This document shows positions 1 to 8,147 of a stretch of DNA of 23,685 nucleotides, piece after piece. A model generated the notes under the pieces. The model made no database searches, was not told the DNA's origin, and saw nothing but the letters and a program-made list of their open reading frames with translations. How positions within the stretch are numbered: position 1 is the first letter of the stretch; the number at the start of each line of letters is the position of its first letter. The translations under genes and the position numbers were made by a program. Origin of the DNA: Rhodospirillales bacterium (GTDB taxonomy: Bacteria; Pseudomonadota; Alphaproteobacteria; Acetobacterales; Acetobacteraceae); assembly GCA_903644035.1 (NCBI GenBank), contig CAHJXG010000466.1, forward strand, positions 1-23,685, read 5' to 3'.

Positions 1-1742
1 CCGGCATCGGCCTTCTTGTACAGGCCCTTCGGATCGCGCCGCCGGCACTCGTCCAGGGGCGCGTCGATGAACACCTCGATGAACTCGCCCCCCGGCACGC
101 GCTCCCGCGCCCGCAGCCGCTCGGCGCGGTAGGGCGAGATCAGGCTCGCGATCACGATCAGCCCGGCATCGGCGAACAGCGCCGCCACCTCGGACGCCCG
201 GCGCACGTTCTCCGCCCGGTCGGCCTCCGAGAAGCCGAGGTCCCGGTTCAGCCCGTGGCGCAGGTTGTCGCCGTCGAGCACGTAGGTGTGCCGGCCGAGC
301 GCGTGCAGACGGCGCTCCACCAGGTTGGCGATGGTCGATTTGCCGGCGCCGGACAGGCCGGTGAGCCACAGCACCGCCGGGCGCTGGCCATTCAGCCGCC
401 CGCGCGCCGCCCGGTCCACGTCCAGCGCCTGCCAGGTGACGTCCGTGGCAAGGCGCAGGGCCGCCTCGACCATGCCCACGCCCACCGTGGCGTTGGTCAG
501 CCGGTCGATCAGGATGAACCCGCCGAGGTCGCGGCTGTCGGGATAAGGCTCGAAGGCCACGGGCGCCTGCAGATGCAGCTCCACATGGCCGAGGTCATTG
601 AGGCCCAGCGTGTCGGCAGGCTCGGCGCCCCGGGTGTTCACGTCGATGCGGTGCCGGATGCGGCTGACGCTGCCGGGCACGCTGCGGGTGCCGAGCTTCA
701 CCCAGTACTCCCGCCCGGCGGCGAGCGGCGTGTCGTGCAGCCAGATCAGCCGCGCCGACAGCGCGTCCGCGACCGCCACCGGCGCGTCGGCCGCGGCCAG
801 CACGTCGCCGCGGGACACGTCGATCTCCCGGTCGAGCACGAGCGTCACGGCGTCGCCCGCCTCCGCCGAGGGCTGCGCGCCGTCCATGGTGACGATGCGC
901 AGGACCCCGGCCTCGACGCCGGCGGGCTGGACGACCACGCGTTGGCCCGGCCGGACGCGCCCGCAGGCCACGGTGCCGGAATAGCCGCGGAACTCGGCGT
1001 TCGGGCGGTTCACCCACTGCACGGGCATGCGGAACGGGCGGGACAGCGCCTCCTGCTCCACCCGCGCGCCTTCGAGGTGGGACAGCAGGCTCGGGCCGGC
1101 ATACCAGGGCGTGTTGGCGCTGGGCGCGATGACGTTGTCGCCGTGCCGGGCGGAGAGGGGGATGGCCTGCAGGGTGCGGAAGCCGAGGCCCTCCGCGCTG
1201 GCGCGGAACTCGGCGGCGACGGCCTCGAACCGCGCCTCGCTGAAGCCCACCAAGTCGATCTTGTTCACCGCCAGCACGACGTGGCGGATGCCCATCAGGC
1301 CCGCGATGAAGGCGTGGCGCCGAGTCTGAGTCAGGACGCCCTTGCGCGCGTCGACCAGCATCACCGCGAGGTCCGCGTTGGAGGCGCCGGTCGCCATGTT
1401 GCGGGTGTACTGCTCGTGCCCCGGCGTGTCCGCCACCACGAAGCGGCGCCGGGGCGTTGCGAAGAAGCGGTAGGCCACGTCGATGGTGATGCCCTGCTCG
1501 CGCTCCGCCTCCAGCCCGTCGACCAGCAGGGCCAGGTCGATGTCGTCCCCCGTCGAGCCGTGGCGCCGGCTGTCGCGCCGGAGCGTCGCGAGCTGGTCGT
1601 CGAGGATGCCGCGCGTGTCGTGGAGCAGCCGGCCGATCAGGGTCGATTTGCCATCGTCGACGCTGCCGCAGGTGAGGAAGCGCAGCAGGCCCGGCGCCGC
1701 GGCGGTGCTCGGATGCACGGGCGGCCGCGGGCGATGCCCCAT
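1..1742 (-). CDS. cysNC: Bifunctional sulfate adenylyltransferase subunit 1 / adenylylsulfate kinase (CysNC), C-terminus cut by window edge
   Basis: The protein couples GTP hydrolysis to formation of adenylylsulfate (APS) with CysD, then phosphorylates APS to PAPS in the cytoplasmic sulfate-activation pathway. The 580 visible residues open with an EF-Tu-like GTPase domain: P-loop GSVDDGKST at about 26-34, DTPGH at 105-109 and NKID at 160-163. Translation-factor beta-barrel domains follow. A CysC kinase domain then begins near 455, with P-loop GLSGAGKST at about 462-470 and a later SPYRAER motif. The CysN-CysC fusion is the NodQ-like arrangement known from many proteobacteria. The ATG overlaps the cysD stop as TGATG, so the two genes are probably translationally coupled. 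The frame is open to base 1, so the last part of the kinase domain is missing only because the window ends. Confidence 0.96.
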   Translation of the reverse strand, partial: MGHRPRPPVHPSTAAAPGLLRFLTCGSVDDGKSTLIGRLLHDTRGILDDQLATLRRDSRRHGSTGDDIDLALLVDGLEAEREQGITIDVAYRFFATPRRRFVVADTPGHEQYTRNMATGASNADLAVMLVDARKGVLTQTRRHAFIAGLMGIRHVVLAVNKIDLVGFSEARFEAVAAEFRASAEGLGFRTLQAIPLSARHGDNVIAPSANTPWYAGPSLLSHLEGARVEQEALSRPFRMPVQWVNRPNAEFRGYSGTVACGRVRPGQRVVVQPAGVEAGVLRIVTMDGAQPSAEAGDAVTLVLDREIDVSRGDVLAAADAPVAVADALSARLIWLHDTPLAAGREYWVKLGTRSVPGSVSRIRHRIDVNTRGAEPADTLGLNDLGHVELHLQAPVAFEPYPDSRDLGGFILIDRLTNATVGVGMVEAALRLATDVTWQALDVDRAARGRLNGQRPAVLWLTGLSGAGKSTIANLVERRLHALGRHTYVLDGDNLRHGLNRDLGFSEADRAENVRRASEVAALFADAGLIVIASLISPYRAERLRARERVPGGEFIEVFIDAPLDECRRRDPKGLYKKADA

Positions 1743-2686
1743 CAGAAATACCCTTCGCGCTTCCGGCGCTCCATGGCGTTCGCCTCGTCCCGGTCGATCA
1801 GCCGCGTGCCCCGTTCGGAAGTGCGGGCGGTGGTCATCTCGGCGACGATCTCCGGCAGCGACTGCGCGGCGCTCTCGATGGCGGCGGTCAGCGGGTAGCA
1901 GCCGAGCGAGCGGAAACGGACCATGCGCTCCTGCGGCATCTCGCCCGGGTGCAGGCGCATGCGGGCGTCATCGACGGCGATCAGGTTGCCGTCCCGCTCC
2001 ACCACCGGGCGCATCGCGGCGCGATACAGCGGCACGATGGGAATGCCCTCCGCCAGCACGTACTGCCAGATGTCCAGCTCGGTCCAGTTGGACAGCGGGA
2101 ACACCCGGACCCCTTCGCCCGGCGCGACGCGGCCGTTGTACAGGCGCCAGAACTCCGGCCGCTGGTCCTTCGGGTCCCACTGCTGCGCCGCCGTGCGGAA
2201 GGAGAACACGCGCTCCTTGGCCCGCGACGCCTCCTCGTCCCGCCGCGCGCCGCCGAACGCCGCGTCGAAATCATGCCGGCGCAGCGCCGCCTTGAGCGCC
2301 TCCGTCTTCATGGCGTGGGTGTAGAAGGCACCGTGGTCAAACGGGTTGATGCCCTGGGCGCGCGCCTCCTGGTTGGTGTGCACGATGAGGTCGAGGCCGT
2401 GGCGGCGCGCGGTCTCGTCGCGGAACGCGATCATCTCGCGGAACTTCCAGCCGGTGTCGATGTGCAGCAGCGGGAAGGGCAGGCGCCCCGGGTGGAACGC
2501 CCGGCGCATCAGGTGCAGCAGAACCGACGAGTCCTTGCCGACCGAGTAGAGGAACACCGGGTTCCGGCACTCCGCCGCCACCTCGCGGATGATGTGGATG
2601 CTCTCGGCCTCCAGCTGCCGCAGGTGCGGCGCTGCGCCTGGCAGGGACGGCGCCAGGGACTCGGTGCGCGCGGACAGGGCGTTCAT
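1742..2686 (-). CDS. cysD: Sulfate adenylyltransferase subunit 2 (CysD)
   Basis: CysD is the catalytic ATP-sulfurylase subunit. It forms APS and pyrophosphate from ATP and sulfate in complex with CysN. The 314-residue protein is of normal family length. The ATP pyrophosphatase-type PP-loop motif SVGKDSS is at about 48-54. The family motifs RVFSFR and WDPKDQRPE lie in the middle, and the C-terminus ends in RRKREGYF, typical of CysD. The gene is first in a two-gene operon whose next member, cysNC, starts inside its stop codon. The first ATG is used. No strong Shine-Dalgarno sequence is visible in front of it, so the exact start is slightly uncertain. No PAPS reductase or sulfate transporter gene is in view. 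Confidence 0.97.
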   Translation of the reverse strand: MNALSARTESLAPSLPGAAPHLRQLEAESIHIIREVAAECRNPVFLYSVGKDSSVLLHLMRRAFHPGRLPFPLLHIDTGWKFREMIAFRDETARRHGLDLIVHTNQEARAQGINPFDHGAFYTHAMKTEALKAALRRHDFDAAFGGARRDEEASRAKERVFSFRTAAQQWDPKDQRPEFWRLYNGRVAPGEGVRVFPLSNWTELDIWQYVLAEGIPIVPLYRAAMRPVVERDGNLIAVDDARMRLHPGEMPQERMVRFRSLGCYPLTAAIESAAQSLPEIVAEMTTARTSERGTRLIDRDEANAMERRKREGYF

Positions 2687-2963
2687 GCGAGGCTGCTCGT
2701 TTCAATCGTGGCCGCGGCGTGCGCGGCCAGGGCGGGGCTGTGAGGCCGGTTCGGTGCGCTGAGGGTGGCGTGATCGTTGCCCGGAAATGTCATGGAAGCT
2801 GGTCCGCCCGTGTCCGCGCCGGGCTGCTGCCCCGCTCAAGCCAGTTGGGAGCGCCCTGGATACCGCAAGGGGCGGCTGCAACTTAAGCGTAATATGCCGA
2901 CGGGCGTCGTGCGGGCGGAGTTTTGCTTTTGCCCTGGCATTCCTGCAACGATAGCGTGCTTTT
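2687..2963. other. Intergenic region upstream of cysD
   Basis: This gap of about 277 bases separates the cysD start from the stop of the SorC-family regulator, both on the minus strand, so it should hold the cysDN promoter. A short A/T-rich island at about 2878-2897 (around CTTAAGCGTAATATG on the plus strand) stands out from the GC-rich surroundings and is a plausible core-promoter location. I could not identify a convincing -35/-10 pair, a CysB-type box, or a terminator for the upstream regulator gene. Confidence 0.4.
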
Positions 2964-3962
2964 CTACGGCCGGGTCGCCTCGTCGAGCCGCAGCACCGTG
3001 CGGGCGTTGGTGGAGCTGGTCGCCAGCGTGTTGATCACGCCGGTGCGCAGCGCGCCCAGGATCGCCGCCGCCTTGGTGTTCTCGCTCGCGATGGCCACCA
3101 CGTCCGGGATGCGGAGGAGGTCGCGGGTGGTCAGTCCGATCACCCGGCCCTGCATGTTCGCGCTGGATGGCCGGCCGTGGATGTCGATGAAGTCGTAGCC
3201 CATGATGTCGCCGATGGTGCCGGACAGCCGCGCCTCCGCCACCTCCTGCGGCGAGAACCAGCCCATGCGCACCATGTTGCTGTCCTCGCTGAGGTCGCCG
3301 ATCCCCACCAGCGCCATGTCGGCCCGGCGCGCGCGGTCGAGCACCAGGCGCACGGTATGGTTGCGATACAGCTCGTCCCGCAGCGCCGCGTCGGCCACCA
3401 GCGCCGGGGCATACAGCGTCTCGCTCTCCCCGCTGAACCGCACCGCGAGGCGGCGGCAGATGTGGTCGGGGTTCATGTGCTCCCCCGCCCGCACGGAGCC
3501 GCCGATGGCGCAGACGAAGGTGACGGCCCGGCGCACGGAGGCCGGCACGCAATCGGCGACCGCCGCGACGTTGCGGCCCATGCCGGTCGCCACGATCATG
3601 CCGTCGGTCATCGTCTTCGCCAGGTGGTGGGCCACGAGGCTCGCGACGGCCACGCGCTGCGCCTCCGCGTCCCGCTGGTCGAGCGAGACCAGCAGCCGGT
3701 CGATGGCGAAGCGGGCGATGAACTCGCGCTCAAGCTCGTTGCTGACGCTCGGGTGCTGGTGCACCCGGATCTCGACGACGCCTTCCTCCCGCGCCCGCTT
3801 CAGCAGCCGGCTGATCCGGGTGCGCGACATCGAGAAGCGCTGCGACAGCTCCTCCTGGGTGATGTCCTGGTGGTAGTACAGGCTGGCGATCTCGACGATC
3901 ACCTCGGTCGGGATGTCGCGCCAGTCGGCGGCAGCCCGGCGCTCGACCGCGGTCGTGCTCAA
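2964..3962 (-). CDS. SorC-family sugar-binding transcriptional regulator
   Basis: This is a predicted effector-responsive DNA-binding regulator. The 332-residue protein has an N-terminal helix-turn-helix at about 32-57 (DITQEELSQRF, then SMSRTRISRLLKRA). A long C-terminal SorC-type sugar-binding domain follows, containing motifs such as GMGRNVAAVAD, VGIGDLS and DIMGYDFID. SorC proteins usually sense phosphorylated sugars or polyols and control the neighbouring catabolic operon. The gene sits 43 bases downstream of the RpiB-type gene on the same strand and is divergent from dhaKL and the transporter. Its likely targets are therefore that divergent promoter region and possibly the permease promoter. 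The start is TTG at 3962. No in-frame ATG precedes the HTH, and the Shine-Dalgarno is weak, so the start could be a few codons off. Confidence 0.9.
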   Translation of the reverse strand: MSTTAVERRAAADWRDIPTEVIVEIASLYYHQDITQEELSQRFSMSRTRISRLLKRAREEGVVEIRVHQHPSVSNELEREFIARFAIDRLLVSLDQRDAEAQRVAVASLVAHHLAKTMTDGMIVATGMGRNVAAVADCVPASVRRAVTFVCAIGGSVRAGEHMNPDHICRRLAVRFSGESETLYAPALVADAALRDELYRNHTVRLVLDRARRADMALVGIGDLSEDSNMVRMGWFSPQEVAEARLSGTIGDIMGYDFIDIHGRPSSANMQGRVIGLTTRDLLRIPDVVAIASENTKAAAILGALRTGVINTLATSSTNARTVLRLDEATRP

Positions 3963-4005
3963 GGGGCCGCGCTTGCCGGGGCCATGCTTGCGGGGGCCGG
4001 GCCGC

Positions 4006-4452
4006 CTACCGTCCGGCGGCTTCGAACGCCTTGATGCGCGCCACCTTGGGGCCGGAGCGTTCCGGCTCGAACTCCGAGGCGAGCCAGGCGTGCAGGATCG
4101 TCTTGGCCAGCTCCGGGCCGATCACGCGGGCGCCCATGGTGATGACCTGGGCGTCGTTGCTCTTGCGCGCGCGCTCGGCCGAATAGGTGTCGTGGCACTG
4201 CGCCGCCCGGATGCCCGGCACCTTGTTGGCGCTGATCGCCATGCCGATGCCGGTGCCGCACAGCAGCACGCCGCGGTCGTTGCGCCCGTCGGCGATGGAC
4301 TGGGCGGCGGCGAAGGCGATGTCCGGATACAGCACGGGACTCGTGTCGAACGTGCCGAAGTCCTCGACCGCGTGCCCGCCGTCCTGCAGCAGGCGCTTGA
4401 GGGTCTCCTTCAGCTCGAAGGCAGCCTCGTCGCAGCCGATTGCGATTGCCAT
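4006..4452 (-). CDS. rpiB: RpiB/LacAB-family sugar-phosphate isomerase
   Basis: The family interconverts aldose and ketose phosphates such as ribose-5-P/ribulose-5-P or tetrose phosphates. The 148-residue protein has the full RpiB fold length. It carries the catalytic cysteine and anion hole LLCGTGIGM (Cys65), the NKVPGIRA loop and the CHDTYSAERAR segment. I chose ATG at 4452 because GGAAGG lies about 7 bases upstream. The TTG two codons earlier is almost on top of that Shine-Dalgarno. The N-terminal motif reads GCDEAAF where E. coli RpiB has GCDHVGF, and the later RQHND segment reads RKSND, so two histidines usual in ribose-phosphate isomerases appear to be replaced. With DhaK/DhaL divergently encoded, a DerI/EryI-like role in tetrose-phosphate isomerisation is a good alternative. 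That substrate assignment is inference. Confidence 0.88.
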   Translation of the reverse strand: MAIAIGCDEAAFELKETLKRLLQDGGHAVEDFGTFDTSPVLYPDIAFAAAQSIADGRNDRGVLLCGTGIGMAISANKVPGIRAAQCHDTYSAERARKSNDAQVITMGARVIGPELAKTILHAWLASEFEPERSGPKVARIKAFEAAGR

Positions 4453-4509
4453 GACCAACCCTTCCCAACCCTCGCGCCACGCCCCTTTGTGCGGCGCACA
4501 ACCGTTCTA

Positions 4510-4529
4510 CTGCCGCAAACTTGCAGCAG
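4510..4529. promoter_or_regulatory. Candidate SorC-regulator operator: 20-bp near-perfect palindrome
   Basis: The site reads CTGCCGCAAACTTGCAGCAG: two 9-base arms around a central AC, with one mismatch. It lies 58-77 bases upstream of the rpiB start in the divergent region, a good place for the operator of the adjacent SorC-family regulator. Assignment to that regulator is inference. The half-site TGCCGCAA recurs in inverted orientation in front of the transporter genes. Confidence 0.45.
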
Positions 4530-4654
4530 AGGGTTGATACTGGTCTGAGTTGGATCGCCGCGCAAGACTGCCGACGCCGTCAGCCTTCCTCAACGTTCTC
4601 AGCATTGAGAGCGAAAAAGTCGGTCAGCTTGAAGTCAGCCTTCAACAGAGCACA

Positions 4655-4689
4655 GTGAACATCTGGTCGCTCACTTGACATCTGTTCAC
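4655..4689. promoter_or_regulatory. Inverted repeat GTGAACA-N21-TGTTCAC overlapping a TTGACA -35 hexamer
   Basis: Left arm GTGAACA at 4655-4661 and right arm TGTTCAC at 4683-4689 are perfect complements with a 21-base spacer. The consensus -35 hexamer TTGACA (4675-4680, plus strand) lies within the spacer, pointing towards dhaK. A regulator bound here could block or recruit polymerase at the dhaK promoter. No good -10 is found at 16-18 bases, so the promoter call is weak. Confidence 0.4.
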
Positions 4690-4848
4690 CAGCCGGTGCA
4701 CGCTTTCGCCGAAGTCTATCTGCCGTGAAGCGGATGGCACAATGGGCCGGGAGGACGGGTTGCTCGCCGAGATGTTGCCATCAAGCGTTCCTGGGCGCGT
4801 CCTGCACCGCCGGCCGGCCGGACGCATGCCCGTCTTGGACGCCGCGGC

Positions 4849-5853
4849 ATGAACCGCGTCATCAACGATCCCGACCAGGTCGTGGAGGATAGCCTGAAGG
4901 GCTACCTTGCCGCACATCCGGACCTGCTGGCGGCCACCGGCCACCCGCGCGTGCTGCGTTGCGCGGGGCCGAAGGTCTCGGGCCGGGTCGGCGTGGTGAC
5001 GGGCGGCGGTTCCGGGCATGAGCCGGCGTTCCTCGGCTACGTCGGGCCGGGCCTGCTGGACGCGGTGGCCATCGGCGAGGTCTTCGCCTCGCCCACCGCC
5101 AAGAGCTTCGACGCCGCGTTCCAGGCGGCCGATGGCGGGCAGGGTGTCGCGTGCCTGTATGGCAACTACGCCGGCGACAACATGAACGTGAAGATGGCGG
5201 CCCGCCTTGCGGCCAAGGCGGGCGTCGAGGTCAAAACGGTCGTCGCCAACGACGACGTGGCGTCGGCCGGGCCGCACGAGCGCGACAAGCGCCGCGGCGT
5301 CGCGGGCGAAATCCTGATGTGGAAGGCGGGTGGCGCCCGGGCGGCCGAGGGCGGCACACTCGACGAGGTGATCGCGGCCGCGCAGAAGGCCATCGACCAG
5401 ACCCGCTCCATCGGCATCGGCCTGTCGCCCTGCACCATCGCCGCCGCGGGCAAGCCGAACTTCGTCATCGAGGACGGCACGATGGAGGTCGGCATCGGCC
5501 ACCACGGCGAGCCCGGCATCGCCGTGATGCCCACCAAGCCCGCCGCCGAGATGGCCGCGCTGATGGTCGAGCGCATCGTCGAGGACCTGCCCTTCGGCCG
5601 CGGCGACGACGTGGCCGTGCTGGTGTCCGGCCTCGGCGCCACGCCGGTGATGGAGCTCTATATCCTGTACGGCCATGTGGACGAGATGCTGCGGGCGCGG
5701 GGCATCACGCCGCGGCACCGCTTCGTCGGCAACTACTTCACCTCGCTGGAGATGAGCGGCGTCTCCCTCACCGTGACGCGGCTCGATGCGGAGCTGGAGC
5801 GGCTGATGGCGCGCCCGGCCCGCTCGGTCGGCCTGACCGTGCTGGGGAGCTAG
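4849..5853 (+). CDS. dhaK: DhaK-type dihydroxyacetone (or keto-tetrose) kinase subunit
   Basis: DhaK binds the short ketose covalently as a hemiaminal and presents it for phosphorylation. The 334-residue protein keeps the family signature: GGGSGHEP at about 52-59 (His57), NYAGDNMN with Asp110, and GIGHHGEPG with the substrate-linking His219. These positions are each one off from the E. coli residues His56, Asp109 and His218. The gene is followed after 3 bases by dhaL. No DhaM or other PTS phosphoryl donor is visible, so phosphorylation probably depends on ATP held by DhaL. The ATG is the only sensible start, although the Shine-Dalgarno is poor. DhaK homologues next to RpiB and polyol dehydrogenases include erythrulose kinases, so dihydroxyacetone is not the only possible substrate. 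Confidence 0.94.
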   Translation: MNRVINDPDQVVEDSLKGYLAAHPDLLAATGHPRVLRCAGPKVSGRVGVVTGGGSGHEPAFLGYVGPGLLDAVAIGEVFASPTAKSFDAAFQAADGGQGVACLYGNYAGDNMNVKMAARLAAKAGVEVKTVVANDDVASAGPHERDKRRGVAGEILMWKAGGARAAEGGTLDEVIAAAQKAIDQTRSIGIGLSPCTIAAAGKPNFVIEDGTMEVGIGHHGEPGIAVMPTKPAAEMAALMVERIVEDLPFGRGDDVAVLVSGLGATPVMELYILYGHVDEMLRARGITPRHRFVGNYFTSLEMSGVSLTVTRLDAELERLMARPARSVGLTVLGS

Positions 5854-5856
5854 GCC

Positions 5857-6504
5857 ATGGAGGCTGTGAGCCAGCGGGCGGCGGGTCCCATCGTGCTGGA
5901 GATGGTCGCCGCCATCGTGCGCGAGCAGGGGTTCCTGGGCGAGATCGACGGCAAGATCGGCGACGGCGACCACGGCATCAACATGAGCAAGGGATTCCGC
6001 CTCGCCGGCGACCGGCTGTCGGACGGCGACGGCCTGGCGCACGGGTTCGCGACGCTCGGCGACACGCTGCTGGGCGACATCGGCGGGTCCATGGGGCCGC
6101 TCTACGGCACGTTCTTCACCGAGATGGCGGAGGCCCTGGAGGGCGCGGACCCAATCGACGCTGTGCGGTTCTCCGCCATGCTGCGGGCCGGGATCGCGAG
6201 CATCGTGGACGTCGGCGGCGCCAAGGTCGGCGACAAGACGCTGGTCGATGTGCTCGACCCCGCGCAGGCGGCGTTTGACGCGGCCCTGGAGCGGGGCGAG
6301 GGGTTCGCCGCGTGCCTCGCCGCCATGAAGGACGCGGCGGCGGCCGGGCTGGAGAGCACCCGCGACATGGTGGCGAAGATCGGCCGGGCCAGCCGGCTCG
6401 GGGAGCGCTCGCGCGGCACGCTCGATGCCGGGGCCGCGTCCTGCAACCTGCTGCTCGCCACCTTGGCGGATGGGCTGCTGCGCGAGTTGCGGCGCGGCGC
6501 CTGA
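5857..6504 (+). CDS. dhaL: DhaL-type nucleotide-binding kinase subunit
   Basis: DhaL carries the adenine nucleotide and magnesium ions used to phosphorylate the ketose held by DhaK. The 215-residue all-helical protein shows IDGKIGDGDHG with Asp31, Asp36 and Asp38 (the metal ligands), GGSMG at about 86-90, GAKVGDKTLVD near 121-131, and GRASRLGERSRG near the C-terminus. All are expected for the family. GGGGAG just before the dhaK stop provides its Shine-Dalgarno, and the 3-base gap implies coupled translation and equal stoichiometry with DhaK. Split DhaK and DhaL subunits without DhaM differ from both the PTS-dependent three-subunit enzyme and the fused ATP-dependent kinase. How ADP is exchanged or rephosphorylated cannot be read from the sequence. 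Confidence 0.94.
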   Translation: MEAVSQRAAGPIVLEMVAAIVREQGFLGEIDGKIGDGDHGINMSKGFRLAGDRLSDGDGLAHGFATLGDTLLGDIGGSMGPLYGTFFTEMAEALEGADPIDAVRFSAMLRAGIASIVDVGGAKVGDKTLVDVLDPAQAAFDAALERGEGFAACLAAMKDAAAAGLESTRDMVAKIGRASRLGERSRGTLDAGAASCNLLLATLADGLLRELRRGA

Positions 6505-6533
6505 GCCGCTGAACGGGCGTGAACGAGGGACCC

Positions 6534-8015
6534 ATGCAGCCGATCCAGCTCAACCGAGCCAACCTGGCCCAGCTTCAGGCGCCCGTCGTAGTGCCCGGCT
6601 TCGACCTCGCCGGCGTCGTGCCCGGCATCGTGCATCTGGGCCTCGGCAACTTCCACCGGGCGCACATGGCGCGCTACACCCACGACCTGATGGAGCGGCG
6701 CCCGGATGCGCTGCAGTGGGGCATCGTCGGCGCCGGGCTGATGCCGGGCGACCGGCGCATGCAGGAAAGCCTGGCGCCGCAGGACGGCCTGTACACCCTG
6801 GTGGAGCGGAGCTTCACGGACGAGACGGTGACGGTGATCGGCTCGCTCGCTGGCGTGGTGTTCGCGGGCGAGGACAGCACGGCCCTGCTGGACGCCATCG
6901 ACCAGCCCGCGATCCGCATCGTCAGCCTCACGGTGACGGAGAACGGCTACTGCCTGAACCGCGCCACCAAGCGGCTCGACCCCGAGCACCCGCTGATCCG
7001 CGCCGACCTCGCGCATCCCGGGCGGCCGTCGAGCGCGGTCGGCATCGTGGTGGAGGCCTACCGCCGGCGCCGGTCGAGCGGCGCGCCCCCGTTCACCGCC
7101 ATGTGCTGCGACAACATCCAGCACAACGGCGAGGTGCTGCGCGACGCGGTGCTGGCCCTGGCCGGGCTGCGTGACCCGGCGCTCGCCGCCTGGATCGCTG
7201 AGCATGGCAGCTTCCCAAGCTCGATGGTGGACCGCATCACCCCGGTGACGGCGGCGGCGGACGTGGCGGCGCTGGCGGACCGGCACGGCATCGAGGACCG
7301 CTGGCCGGTGTTCGCCGAGACCTTCACGCAATGGGTGATCGAGGACCGCTTCCCCGCCGGCCGCCCACCCTGGGAGGAGGTCGGCGCGCAGTTCGTGGCC
7401 GACGTGGCGCCCTACGAGTTCATGAAGCTGCGGCTCCTGAACGCGAGCCACCTCGCGGTGTCCGGCATGGGCCGGCTCGCCGGCTACGTCACCATCGACG
7501 AGGCGATGGCCGATCCGCTGATCACCCGCTACATGGGCGCGCTGATGGACCGGGAGACCGGGCCGACGCTGCTGCCGGTGCCGGGGATCGACCTCGGCCG
7601 CTACAAGGCGACGCTGGTCGAGCGGTTCGCCAACCCGGCGATCAAGGACACGGTGGAGCGGGTGAACACCGACGCGCCGCTCAACGTCCTGGTGGACCCG
7701 ATCCGCGACCGGCTGCGCGCCGGCGGGGGGGTCGAGCTGCTGGCCCTGGCGCTCGCCGCCTGGCTGCGCCGGATGCGGGGGGAGGACGAGCAGGGCCAGG
7801 CCATCGACATCCGCCACCCGCTCGCGGCGCTGCTGCGGGAGAAGGCGATGGAGGGCGGGCCGGACCCACGGCCGCTGCTCGGCATCACCCAGCTTTTCGG
7901 CGAGACGGGCACGGACGCGCGGCTGATCGAGCCGGTCGGGCGCTGGCTCGCCTCGCTGTATGGCAGGGGCAGCCGGGAGACGCTGGCGGAGGCGTCGCGC
8001 CATCTCAATTTCTAA
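6534..8015 (+). CDS. Mannitol dehydrogenase-family (long-chain) polyol oxidoreductase
   Basis: This is a cytoplasmic NAD(P)-dependent enzyme that interconverts a polyol or sugar acid with the corresponding ketose. The 493-residue protein has the usual length. An N-terminal nucleotide-binding region contains GLGNFHRAH at about 36-44, and TENGYC and CDNIQHNG follow. The catalytic KxxxxNxxH signature sits at Lys298, Asn303 and His306. I prefer ATG 6534, preceded by AGGGA and giving the family-typical opening MQPIQLNRANL. A GTG at 6519 in the same frame is possible. The gene is 29 bases after dhaL, so it is probably in the same transcript. Its position before a polyol-type ABC transporter resembles mtlK in sorbitol/mannitol loci. 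The actual substrate (mannitol, sorbitol, arabinitol or a tetritol) is not resolved. Confidence 0.93.
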   Translation: MQPIQLNRANLAQLQAPVVVPGFDLAGVVPGIVHLGLGNFHRAHMARYTHDLMERRPDALQWGIVGAGLMPGDRRMQESLAPQDGLYTLVERSFTDETVTVIGSLAGVVFAGEDSTALLDAIDQPAIRIVSLTVTENGYCLNRATKRLDPEHPLIRADLAHPGRPSSAVGIVVEAYRRRRSSGAPPFTAMCCDNIQHNGEVLRDAVLALAGLRDPALAAWIAEHGSFPSSMVDRITPVTAAADVAALADRHGIEDRWPVFAETFTQWVIEDRFPAGRPPWEEVGAQFVADVAPYEFMKLRLLNASHLAVSGMGRLAGYVTIDEAMADPLITRYMGALMDRETGPTLLPVPGIDLGRYKATLVERFANPAIKDTVERVNTDAPLNVLVDPIRDRLRAGGGVELLALALAAWLRRMRGEDEQGQAIDIRHPLAALLREKAMEGGPDPRPLLGITQLFGETGTDARLIEPVGRWLASLYGRGSRETLAEASRHLNF

Positions 8016-8028
8016 GGGGCGCCGGGTT

Positions 8029-8037
8029 TTGCGGCAA
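8029..8037. promoter_or_regulatory. Palindrome TTGCGGCAA, possible second operator half-site
   Basis: TTGCGGCAA lies just after the stop of the polyol dehydrogenase gene and upstream of the permease genes. Its first eight bases are the exact reverse complement of TGCCGCAA in the palindrome at 4510-4529. A shared half-site would allow one regulator to act on both promoters. The motif is short, so chance is not excluded. Confidence 0.25.
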
Positions 8038-8147
8038 GAGTGTTGACGCCGGTACGGGAAGATGGAACGGTCCTGCCAAGGCTGCCCGTCACAGCGGCGC
8101 CATGCAGCTATGATACTGGGAGACGTGCCATCGCTCATCGCATCGGG

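Larger units (their letters stand above)
4453..4848. promoter_or_regulatory. Divergent control region between rpiB and dhaK
   Basis: These 396 non-coding bases separate the minus-strand rpiB-sorC pair from the plus-strand dhaKL unit, so they must contain both promoters. They are visibly less GC-rich than the genes. They contain a near-perfect 20-base palindrome (4510-4529), a small inverted repeat TCTCA-GCAT-TGAGA (4597-4610), two copies of GTCAGCCTTC (4579-4588 and 4634-4643), and a GTGAACA/TGTTCAC inverted pair (4655-4689) overlapping a perfect TTGACA hexamer (4675-4680). No -10 box at standard spacing from the TTGACA is convincing. No gene is seen in this stretch. Confidence 0.7.

Noticed and set aside
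255..1898. A 547-codon plus-strand frame opposite cysNC
   Set aside because: cysNC on the minus strand has all GTPase and APS-kinase motifs. The antisense translation is His/Arg/Ala-rich low-complexity sequence.
1..2686. nodPQ symbiosis genes
   Set aside because: CysD/CysNC and NodP/NodQ are homologous, but no nodulation gene or nod box is in view, so the housekeeping sulfate-activation call is safer.
4849..6504. PTS-dependent dihydroxyacetone kinase (DhaKLM)
   Set aside because: No DhaM, HPr or EI gene is seen nearby; only DhaK and DhaL are encoded before the dehydrogenase gene.
8043..8114. Promoter from TTGACG (8043) and TATGAT (8109) upstream of the permease
   Set aside because: The two boxes are about 60 bases apart, and neither has a good partner at 16-18 bases. 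A promoter here is possible but not supported.
6102..8138. A 678-codon open frame on the minus strand opposite dhaL and the polyol dehydrogenase
   Set aside because: It is antisense to genes with clear catalytic motifs. Its translation is Arg/His/Gly/Ala-rich, as expected from high third-position GC on the opposite strand.
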